From positions 1-12,757 of the forward strand of contig QMLM01000025.1 in the NCBI GenBank assembly GCA_003646745.1: a stretch of DNA of 12,757 nt, read 5' to 3'. A model generated the notes under the pieces. It was not told the origin of the DNA, did no database searches, and saw nothing but the letters and a program-made list of their open reading frames with translations. This document shows positions 6,944-12,757 of this stretch, one piece after another. Each line of letters begins with the position of its first letter. The stretch's first letter is position 1. The translations under genes were made by a program, and so were the position numbers. The stretch is from Deltaproteobacteria bacterium. Lineage in GTDB: Bacteria; Desulfobacterota; B13-G15; RBG-16-54-18.

Positions 6944-7708
6944 CTACCTCCTACTCCTCTCAAACATCACTATCCTGGCAAAAGAACCCACCTCCAGAGA
7001 GGCCCCTCCTACCAAGGCACCGTCGATGTCGGGCTGAGCCATCAATTCATCTATATTGTCCGGTTTGACGCTGCCTCCATATTGAATCCTTATCTCCTTC
7101 GCCAGGGCTGCGTTAAAGATATCAGCTAGAAGCCTCCGAATAAAGGCTTGTACCTCTTGCGCCTGCCCTGCAGAGGCCGTCTTTCCCGTCCCAATAGCCC
7201 AAATGGGCTCATAGGCTATCACGATGTGTCGGGCCGCCTTTGCCTCCACTGCTTTCAACGCTGCCCTCACCTGTTCTTCTACCACCTTGAAGGTATCTCC
7301 ACGCTCCCGCTCTTGCAGAGATTCCCCTACGCAGATTATGGGATTTAGGTGATGGGAAAGGGCCGCCTTTACCTTTTTGTTAACTGTATCATCGGTTTCA
7401 CCAAAATACGCCCTTCTCTCGGAGTGGCCGATGATCACATATTGACATCCCACATCCCTCAACATAAGGGGGGATACTTCCCCAGTATAGGCCCCCTGCT
7501 CCTCCCAGAAAACGTCCTGGGCGGCCAGGACAATCCCACTACCTTTTAGACGTTCGGCCACTGGGGACAAGGCAACAAAAGAGGGGGCCAACACCACCTC
7601 TGTCCTCTTCCATCCCCCTAACTGCTTCTGCAGACGTGTCACAAAATCGATGGATTCCTCCACGGTTTTGTGCATCTTCCAGTTTCCTGCTATGATCGGC
7701 TTACGCAT
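6944..7708 (-). CDS. tpiA: Triosephosphate isomerase
   Basis: This enzyme interconverts dihydroxyacetone phosphate and glyceraldehyde 3-phosphate in glycolysis and gluconeogenesis. The 254-residue product is a standard TIM barrel. It shows the substrate-binding Lys11 (GNWKMHKT), the electrophile His95 (IIGHSERRAYFGE), the catalytic base Glu167 (AYEPIWAIGTG, leading into flexible loop 6), the phosphate-binding YGGSVKPDN and a C-terminal LVGGASL. I chose the ATG at 7708 because it gives the usual MRKPIIAGNWK start. An ATG at 7720 and a TTG at 7726, which overlaps the pgk stop, would add four or six residues. Either way it abuts or overlaps pgk, so translation is probably coupled within the gap-pgk-tpiA-secG run. 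Confidence 0.97.
   Translation of the reverse strand: MRKPIIAGNWKMHKTVEESIDFVTRLQKQLGGWKRTEVVLAPSFVALSPVAERLKGSGIVLAAQDVFWEEQGAYTGEVSPLMLRDVGCQYVIIGHSERRAYFGETDDTVNKKVKAALSHHLNPIICVGESLQERERGDTFKVVEEQVRAALKAVEAKAARHIVIAYEPIWAIGTGKTASAGQAQEVQAFIRRLLADIFNAALAKEIRIQYGGSVKPDNIDELMAQPDIDGALVGGASLEVGSFARIVMFERSRR
6947..6951 (-). promoter_or_regulatory. Ribosome binding site that sets the secG start
   Basis: GGAGG on the - strand lies within the last codons of tpiA, 7 bases ahead of the ATG at 6939. This favours that start over the upstream in-frame ATG at 6963. Confidence 0.65.
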
Positions 7709-7722
7709 CCCCCATTCCATCC

Positions 7723-8910
7723 TCAATATCTATCCAGAACGGCTACTCCTGGAAGGGTCTTACCCTCCAGAAGTTCTAGTGTCGCCCCCCCTCCTGTAGA
7801 TATATGGGTCACCTTGTCGGCCAATCCCAACCCTCTAAGGGCCGCAACAGAATCTCCCCCACCTACAATGCTTAGCGCCCCAGAAGCAACCACCGCCTTG
7901 GCCACACCCTCAGTACCTTTGGAAAAGGGCTTCATCTCAAATACCCCCATGGGACCGTTCCAGAGGATGGTTTTACTCCCTTTGATCACGTCAGAGAAGG
8001 CCTCAACGGTCTGAGGCCCTATATCCATGGCCACCCAACCACTAGGGATCTCCTTGCTGGTGACCACTTTATGTTCAACATCTGGAGAAAATTCCTTTGC
8101 TACCACATGATCAAGAGGAAGATGAAGATCCAAGTTGCGATCTCTTGCCTCTTTTAGCAACTCCCTAGCCAGTAATATTTTGTCTTCTTCAACTAACGAC
8201 CTGCCTACTTCATACCCTTTAGATCTTAAAAAGGTATAGGCCATGCCGCCACCGATGAGGAGGGCATCCACTTTGTCTATCAAGTTTTTGATTACCCCTA
8301 TCTTGTCGGAAACCTTAGCTCCCCCCAAAATGGCTATATAAGGACGTTGTGGAGAGGCCAGAGCCTGAACCAAATATTCTATCTCTTTCTTCATGAGAAA
8401 CCCACATACCGCCATCTCTACATGATGGACGATCCCTTCTGTAGAGGCATGGGCTCGATGGGCGGTGCCGAAGGCATCATTGACATAGATGTCGGCAAGC
8501 CGGGCCAACTGCCGTGCGAATTCTGGATCATTCTCCGTCTCCTGCGGGTGAAACCTGAGGTTCTCTAACAAGATGACCTCTCCCTCTTTCATCTTTGCAA
8601 TCAGAGATTCTACCTCCTCACCGACGCAGTCAGGGGCCATTATCACCTCTCGTTCCAATAGGGTCGAGAGGTGACGGGCTACAGGAGCAAGGCTCATCTC
8701 CGGTACCACCTTACCCTTTGGGCGCCCAAGGTGGGAGGCCAAAACCACCTTGGCCCCCTTCTCCACGGCATACCTGATAGTGGGAAGGGCAGCAGCAATC
8801 CTAGTGTCATCCTTCACCTCGCCGTCGTCTCCCAGGGGTACGTTGAAATCGACCCGGATAAAGAGTCTCTTTCCCCTTATCTCTATCTCATCGATACATT
8901 TGATGGCCAC
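7723..8910 (-). CDS. pgk: Phosphoglycerate kinase
   Basis: PGK transfers phosphate between 1,3-bisphosphoglycerate and ADP. The 395-residue product has the two-lobed family pattern. The N-terminal substrate site is seen in LFIRVDFNVPLGDDGEVKDD and ASHLGRPKG. ILLENLRFHPQE and NDAFGTAHRAHAST follow, then ILGGAKVSDKIGV at the hinge and nucleotide side, LWNGPMGVFE, and the C-terminal SIVGGGDSVAAL and STGGGATLELLEG. The start is a GTG at 8910 preceded by GGGAGG with 5-base spacing. It lies 15 bases after the gap stop codon and adjoins tpiA. No promoter is visible between gap and pgk, so the genes are probably one transcript. Confidence 0.98.
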   Translation of the reverse strand: MAIKCIDEIEIRGKRLFIRVDFNVPLGDDGEVKDDTRIAAALPTIRYAVEKGAKVVLASHLGRPKGKVVPEMSLAPVARHLSTLLEREVIMAPDCVGEEVESLIAKMKEGEVILLENLRFHPQETENDPEFARQLARLADIYVNDAFGTAHRAHASTEGIVHHVEMAVCGFLMKKEIEYLVQALASPQRPYIAILGGAKVSDKIGVIKNLIDKVDALLIGGGMAYTFLRSKGYEVGRSLVEEDKILLARELLKEARDRNLDLHLPLDHVVAKEFSPDVEHKVVTSKEIPSGWVAMDIGPQTVEAFSDVIKGSKTILWNGPMGVFEMKPFSKGTEGVAKAVVASGALSIVGGGDSVAALRGLGLADKVTHISTGGGATLELLEGKTLPGVAVLDRY

Positions 8911-8925
8911 TTTAACCTCCCTATT

Positions 8926-9927
8926 TTAAGGTGCGATAATCTTGGCCAAATCCACCATCCTGGCTGAATAACCCATCTCATTATCATACCAGGCCAAAAC
9001 CTTCACCATCCTCCCCTCGACGACAGTAGTGCTGAGAGCATCCACAATGGAGGAAAACAGGGTTCCGTTAAAGTCCGCCGATACCAGGGGTTCCTCCGTA
9101 TATCCAAGGATACCTTTAAGCTCACCTTCTGAGGCCTTCTTAAGAGCGGCGTTTACCTGCTCCACGTTCGTCTCCTTCACCACCTCTGCCACGAGATCTA
9201 CAACAGAGACATTAGGAGTGGGGACCCTGATGGCCATTCCATCTAACTTTCCTTTGAGTTCAGGCATAACCAGGGAGGCGGCCACCGCCGCTCCGGTAGT
9301 AGTGGGAATCATGGATAACGCTGCCGCCCTAGCCCTGCGCAGATCTTTGTGGGGGAGATCCAAAATCCTCTGATCATTAGTATAGGAGTGAATGGTAGTC
9401 ATTAACCCTCTCTTTATCCCGAAGTTTTCATGGATGACCTTGGCTACAGGGGCAAGGCAATTGGTGGTACAGGAGGCGTTGGAGATGACGTGGTGCCTGT
9501 CAGGGTTGTACTCCTGATGGTTGACCCCTATCACAATGGTTATATCCGGTCCTTTTGCAGGGGCGGAAATGATCACCTTCTTCGCCCCAGCCTCCAAGTG
9601 CTTGGCAGCCTTATCCCTTTCCCGGAACAGTCCTGTGCACTCCATAACGATCTCTACTCCCAAATCCCCCCATGGAAGCTGGGCAGGGTCTTTCAAGGCC
9701 ATTACCTTTATCTCCTTCCCATCAACGAGGATAGCTTCGTCCTTTGCCTGTACCTCACCGGGGAAGGGGCCATGTACGGAATCGTACTTCAAAAGGTGAG
9801 CCAGGGTACGGGCATCCGTTAGATCATTGACCGCAACAATATCTATATCGGCACCCATTTTTTGGGCGGCCCTTACTATGACCCGACCGATCCTGCCAAA
9901 GCCGTTTATCCCTATCTTAACCCCCAT
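8926..9927 (-). CDS. gap: Glyceraldehyde-3-phosphate dehydrogenase, NAD-type
   Basis: GAPDH converts glyceraldehyde 3-phosphate, phosphate and NAD to 1,3-bisphosphoglycerate. The 333-residue protein begins with the Rossmann motif IGINGFGRIGR. Asp35 in VAVNDLTD is the usual mark of NAD rather than NADP preference. The catalytic Cys153 lies in SNASCTTNCLAP, the partner His180 in MTTIHSYTNDQR, and the end shows VLAWYDNEMGYS. The ATG has AAAGGAGG about 6 bases upstream. A 43-base gap separates it from rpoZ and no convincing promoter or terminator is visible there, so gap may be read from the same long transcript. E. coli has spoT at the position downstream of rpoZ. Confidence 0.98.
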   Translation of the reverse strand: MGVKIGINGFGRIGRVIVRAAQKMGADIDIVAVNDLTDARTLAHLLKYDSVHGPFPGEVQAKDEAILVDGKEIKVMALKDPAQLPWGDLGVEIVMECTGLFRERDKAAKHLEAGAKKVIISAPAKGPDITIVIGVNHQEYNPDRHHVISNASCTTNCLAPVAKVIHENFGIKRGLMTTIHSYTNDQRILDLPHKDLRRARAAALSMIPTTTGAAVAASLVMPELKGKLDGMAIRVPTPNVSVVDLVAEVVKETNVEQVNAALKKASEGELKGILGYTEEPLVSADFNGTLFSSIVDALSTTVVEGRMVKVLAWYDNEMGYSARMVDLAKIIAP

Positions 9928-9970
9928 CTCTCCACCTCCTTTCGGCTAAAACTGAAGGGGGAAAAACGCC

Positions 9971-10240
9971 TCACTCTTGAGACTTAACCTCTTCCTCCTC
10001 ACTTTCCAGTAGCTTCACCTGGAGGCCTTCCACTCTTGCTATTTCCTCATCTGACTCATAACTATAATAGACCTTCCCAGCAGCTATCTCTCGCAAGGCA
10101 TTGACGATAGGTTTATTGTCGGTCTGCACCATTGGTCTCGCCCCTTTCATGAGCATCTTGGCCCTTTTGGCGGCCAAAACCACCAAGGCAAACCGACTCT
10201 CCACCCTCTTCAGGCAATCCTCTACCGTTATCCTCGCCAT
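9971..10240 (-). CDS. rpoZ: RNA polymerase omega subunit
   Basis: Omega helps fold and assemble the beta' subunit of RNA polymerase, and in proteobacteria it forms part of a ppGpp site. The 89-residue product has the family N-terminus MARITVEDCLKRVESRFALV, the conserved segment LAAKRAK and NKPIVNALREIAAGKV, then an acidic tail (SEEEEVKSQE). The ATG has AGGAGG 5 bases upstream. It follows gmk by 9 bases, the same gmk-rpoZ order as in E. coli and many other bacteria. Confidence 0.95.
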   Translation of the reverse strand: MARITVEDCLKRVESRFALVVLAAKRAKMLMKGARPMVQTDNKPIVNALREIAAGKVYYSYESDEEIARVEGLQVKLLESEEEEVKSQE

Positions 10241-10249
10241 ATTGTCCTC

Positions 10250-10840
10250 CTATGCCTTTAGGACCCTCGCGGTTCTGCACCGCTCAGCTATTATAATGGA
10301 TGCGAGTTCTTTTGTGGCTTCCTCAATTTCTCTGTTAACTACAATATAGTCGTACCAAGTCATTTGATCAAGTTCCTTTTGGGCATTTTGCAGTCGAGCT
10401 TGAATCGCCTCTTCAGAATCACCGCCCCTGCTTCTCAACCTCTCCTCTAAGACCTCAAGAGAGGGAGGGAGGATAAAAATGAGCACCCCATCTTTCAGCT
10501 CCTCCCTTATCTTTCGCGCCCCTTGTGTGTCTATCTCTAAGATGAGGTCTTCCCCTTGTTGAAGTCTTTCCAAGTTAGACCTGGGAGTTCCATATAAATC
10601 ACCGTGTACCTGGGCCCACTCGATAAATCTATCTTCTCTCATCATATCTATAAACTCTGCACGGGAGATAAAAAAATAGTCCACCCCCTCCTGTTCCCCG
10701 GGCCGGGGGGCTCTAGTAGTGCAAGAGATCGATAAGCTCACCCCTGGCAGCCGAGAAACCACCCTCCTTAACAGCGTGGTTTTACCGGCCCCCGAGGGAG
10801 CAGAAACTACAAAAAGAATCCCTTTCCCTCCCCTTATCAC
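10250..10840 (-). CDS. gmk: Guanylate kinase
   Basis: Gmk phosphorylates GMP (and dGMP) to GDP using ATP, an essential step in guanine nucleotide supply. The 196-residue product has the P-loop SAPSGAGKTT at about 13-22, the GMP-binding segment SCTTRAPRPGEQEGVDYFF at about 39-57, YGTPRSN, and EIDTQGARKI. RLRSRGGDSEEAIQARL in the lid region follows. The start is a GTG at 10840. Its AAGGAGG lies unusually close, with only two bases between GGAGG and the start. No better start codon exists in frame, because no ATG, GTG or TTG appears between it and the remA stop. It sits between remA and rpoZ. Confidence 0.97.
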   Translation of the reverse strand: MIRGGKGILFVVSAPSGAGKTTLLRRVVSRLPGVSLSISCTTRAPRPGEQEGVDYFFISRAEFIDMMREDRFIEWAQVHGDLYGTPRSNLERLQQGEDLILEIDTQGARKIREELKDGVLIFILPPSLEVLEERLRSRGGDSEEAIQARLQNAQKELDQMTWYDYIVVNREIEEATKELASIIIAERCRTARVLKA

Positions 10841-10863
10841 TGCCTCCTTCTTACCTAATAACC

Positions 10864-11118
10864 CTATTCCAATTCCTCTCCGGCGGCCAACCTTTGGGCC
10901 AGGGTCTCAGGCTGGATCGCTGACAGGATTACATGGTCACTATCAGTGATAATGATGGATCTGGTCTTGCGCCCTTGGGATGCATCTATCAACTTGCCAA
11001 TCTCCTTCGCACTATCTTTCAGCCTCCTCATAGGCGCCGAGTTAGGACTCACCACAGCTACTACCCTAGAGGCGACCACCACATTGCCAAAACCTACGTT
11101 CAACAGTTTAGTCTTCAT
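10864..11118 (-). CDS. remA: RemA-like regulatory protein (DUF370)
   Basis: The 84-residue product belongs to the DUF370/RemA family. The Bacillus subtilis member is a DNA-binding regulator of matrix and osmoprotection genes. The function in Gram-negative bacteria is not established. Family features include the start KLLNVGFGNVVVASRVVAVVSP, SAPMRRLKDSAKE, and TRSIIITDSDHVILSAIQPETL. The ATG has GGGAGG 4-5 bases upstream. It lies 13 bases after yicC and 23 before gmk, the same yicC-remA-gmk-rpoZ order known from many Firmicutes. That argues for an old linkage with growth and nucleotide genes, but does not show what it regulates here. Confidence 0.9.
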   Translation of the reverse strand: MKTKLLNVGFGNVVVASRVVAVVSPNSAPMRRLKDSAKEIGKLIDASQGRKTRSIIITDSDHVILSAIQPETLAQRLAAGEELE

Positions 11119-11131
11119 TTTTCCTCCCTTA

Positions 11132-12016
11132 TCATTCGATATTTTGTACCTGTTCCCTTACCCTCTCCAGCTCACCTTTTATCTCTATAACCTTGTGAGC
11201 AATCAAGGCATCGTTGGCTTTTGCACCGATGGTGTTTACTTCTCTGTTCATCTCCTGCAGGATGAAATCCAATCCCCTCCCCATAGGTCCTTCCTCTCTC
11301 AATTTAGATTCGAATTGCCGCAGATGACTCTCCATTCTGATTACTTCCTCGGAGATATCGGAGCGATCTGCAAAGTAAGCTACCTCTTGGTAAAATCTCA
11401 GTTCATCAAAATCGCTCCCCTCTAAAAGGACGCGCAACCTCGCCCGCAATCTCTCTCTATAGGCGTCGACTACGAAAGGGGCCCTGCTCTTTATCTCCTC
11501 CATCAGTTTCCTAATCTCTTCTAACCTGCCTATCAAGTCCCTTTGCAGAATTTCCCCTTCTTTGCGTCTAAAATCATCCAATACCTGCAATGATCGAATT
11601 GTTACGGATTCTATCTCCTCCCAATAAAGCCCTAAGTCCTCCTCTATTTCGACGAGGGGGAAAATCTCCCTTACCTCTGTTATATGATCTAGAGTCACCT
11701 CGCCTTTTAGGCCGAACTTTTCCTTCAATTTATGCAAAAGATGTATGTATTTTTCCGCCAGATCCATATCGGCCTCCAAACGATACCGAGGAACCAATGA
11801 GGAGGAACGATCAACCCTCATAGTAAGGTCCACCCGCCCCCTATGCACCCACTTTTTCACTAGGTCACGGATCTTCGGCTCCAGGGAAAAGAAGCCCCGT
11901 GGGAGCTTGAGGGAAATCTCCAGGAATTTATGGTTTAGTGACCTTATCTCCACAGTCACCTTCCCCATGGGAAGATCCTTCTGAGCCAAACCATATCCGG
12001 TCATACTTTTGATCAC
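11132..12016 (-). CDS. yicC: YicC/YloC family endoribonuclease
   Basis: YicC-family proteins are reported endoribonucleases; in E. coli YicC is linked to small-RNA turnover. The 294-residue product starts with the classic MIKSMTGYGLA and continues with VEIRSLNHKFLEISLKLP in the YicC N-terminal domain. It ends with the highly conserved C-terminal block (LDFILQEMNREVNTIGAKAND, then a helical IEIKGELERVREQVQNIE). The middle (about 100-230) is charged and helical. The start is a GTG at 12016 with AAAGGGGG 6 bases upstream. It overlaps the stop codon of the DUF4416 gene by 4 bases (GTGA), so translation is probably coupled. remA follows 13 bases downstream. Confidence 0.94.
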   Translation of the reverse strand: MIKSMTGYGLAQKDLPMGKVTVEIRSLNHKFLEISLKLPRGFFSLEPKIRDLVKKWVHRGRVDLTMRVDRSSSLVPRYRLEADMDLAEKYIHLLHKLKEKFGLKGEVTLDHITEVREIFPLVEIEEDLGLYWEEIESVTIRSLQVLDDFRRKEGEILQRDLIGRLEEIRKLMEEIKSRAPFVVDAYRERLRARLRVLLEGSDFDELRFYQEVAYFADRSDISEEVIRMESHLRQFESKLREEGPMGRGLDFILQEMNREVNTIGAKANDALIAHKVIEIKGELERVREQVQNIE

Positions 12017-12546
12017 CTGCTACCCCCTTTCAGTTCCTGCAAATATCTCTTCCTTATCTCCTTTAAGATCTCTCTTATCTGGTGCGAGGCGTAGTCCGGG
12101 TATGTCCATTGCAGCGGCCGAAACTCCCCTTTTTGATAGATAAGGGTGAGATCCGCGTATATTCCCTCTCCCAAGTAAGGACGATGAGTATAACCCTTGG
12201 TCGTGGCCAAAATCAAGTGTTCTGCACAGATATACCCAGGATCGATGTTTATTCTCCTTCTGCCCTCAGCAGCAAAGGCCTCTTCTATCTGATTGGTTTC
12301 CCTTTTGATCCTCACCAAGGACTCCCTCGGGATTAAGGGACGAAAGGTAACAAATCTCCTGAACAATCCTCTACCCATCTCTGCAGTGTAATAGTCTGTT
12401 TGGTCAAAGGGGAGAATATCGCTCTTAAAATCGATATCACCGTACCTCTGGGCCAACACCTCCAAGATCTGGTGCAGCAAGAGGTCATCGGAGGTTATAA
12501 GGCTCATGATCAATTTTACCGGCTTAGGTACCCCTATCTTTCCCAT
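12013..12546 (-). CDS. DUF4416 family protein of unknown function
   Basis: The product of about 177 residues matches the DUF4416 family, which I know mainly from former Deltaproteobacteria and related groups. No activity has been assigned. Conserved-looking blocks are the N-terminal KPVKLIMSLITSDDLLL, DILPFDQTDYYTAEMG, RRRINIDPGYICAEHLILAT and THRPYLGEGIYADLTLIY, with GEFRPLQWTYPDYAS near the end. There is no signal peptide or membrane segment. I chose the ATG at 12546. A TTG at 12558 would add four residues, and neither has a strong ribosome site. The start lies inside the end of tlyA (23-base overlap) and the stop overlaps yicC, so it is embedded in the operon and probably translated by coupling. 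A role in RNA metabolism is only suggested by its neighbours. Confidence 0.85.
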   Translation of the reverse strand: MGKIGVPKPVKLIMSLITSDDLLLHQILEVLAQRYGDIDFKSDILPFDQTDYYTAEMGRGLFRRFVTFRPLIPRESLVRIKRETNQIEEAFAAEGRRRINIDPGYICAEHLILATTKGYTHRPYLGEGIYADLTLIYQKGEFRPLQWTYPDYASHQIREILKEIRKRYLQELKGGSR

Positions 12547-12757
12547 GGGGGTGCTCAAAATAGAGAAAGAACTCCTTATTCCCTTTCGGCCCCCTAAGGG
12601 AGGACTCCATTACCCCCCGTGGAGTCAAACCTATACTTTCTGCGAACATTATGATCCTGTCCACCACCTCTTGGTGCTTTTGCGGATCCCTTACCACTCC
12701 CCCCTTTCCCACCTCACCCCTTCCCACCTCAAACTGTGGCTTTAACAAGGCCAGCAA
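12524..12757 (-). CDS. tlyA: TlyA-family rRNA 2'-O-methyltransferase, C-terminal part (5' end outside window)
   Basis: The last 77 codons of an FtsJ-fold methyltransferase are visible. The TlyA family methylates cytidine 2'-hydroxyls in 16S and/or 23S rRNA. The segment ALLKPQFEVGRGEVGKGGVV is the characteristic KPQFE block, whose lysine belongs to the K-D-K-E catalytic set. GPKGNKEFFLYF near the end supplies the final glutamate. The S4 RNA-binding domain and SAM-binding core expected upstream lie outside the window. The frame stays open to the window edge, and the leading TTG is internal to the protein. The stop codon falls inside the start region of the DUF4416 gene. Confidence 0.88.
   Translation of the reverse strand: MLALLKPQFEVGRGEVGKGGVVRDPQKHQEVVDRIIMFAESIGLTPRGVMESSLRGPKGNKEFFLYFEHPHGKDRGT

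Noticed and set aside
9430..9822. Open frame of 130 codons on the + strand opposite gap
   Set aside because: It is antisense to the catalytic region of GAPDH, with no family resemblance.
10946..11425. Open frame of 159 codons on the + strand opposite remA and yicC
   Set aside because: It runs across two well-supported genes, and its composition looks like reverse-strand reading of their codons.
1..12757. CRISPR array, insertion sequence, toxin-antitoxin or defence cassette
   Set aside because: I saw no spaced direct repeats, transposase motifs or small paired genes. All coding space is filled by recognisable housekeeping families.

Overview
This window looks like ordinary chromosome from an anaerobic-type Gram-negative bacterium, most likely one of the former Deltaproteobacteria (Desulfobacterota and relatives). 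That assignment is an inference. It rests on a DUF4416 gene followed by yicC, remA (DUF370), gmk and rpoZ, on a sigma-54 activator next to an MltD-like lipoprotein transglycosylase, and on family-level protein resemblance. Nothing in the window names a genus.

The left end (1-2409) reads on the + strand. It holds the C-terminal part of a sigma-54-dependent activator (AAA+ plus Fis-type helix-turn-helix), then a membrane-bound lytic transglycosylase with two C-terminal LysM repeats and a likely promoter of its own. From 2413 to the right end everything reads on the - strand. The transglycosylase and aspS converge with only 3 bases between their stop codons.

The - strand has two transcription blocks. 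The block transcribed second in map order (6426 down to 2413) is proS, a DUF488 gene and aspS. It has a good promoter just upstream of proS, and the three genes are joined by very short overlaps or gaps. The other block enters from beyond the right end: tlyA (partial), DUF4416, yicC, remA, gmk, rpoZ, gap, pgk, tpiA and secG. It is tightly packed, with gaps or overlaps of about 45 bases or less. A tRNA-Leu(GAG) with its own strong-looking promoter follows secG, and a clear intrinsic terminator closes the region just before the proS promoter.

Functionally the right half combines RNA and nucleotide housekeeping (rRNA methylation, YicC nuclease family, guanylate kinase, RNA polymerase omega) with the triose part of glycolysis/gluconeogenesis (GAPDH, PGK, TPI) and protein export (SecG). 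The left half is translation (ProRS, AspRS) and cell-wall remodelling. The most informative observation is that AspRS carries the two residues associated with non-discriminating enzymes, which predicts Asn-tRNA formation through GatCAB. No stretch over 300 bases lacks a gene. I saw no mobile element, CRISPR array, prophage or defence cassette, and I do not find evidence for a new biological system here.
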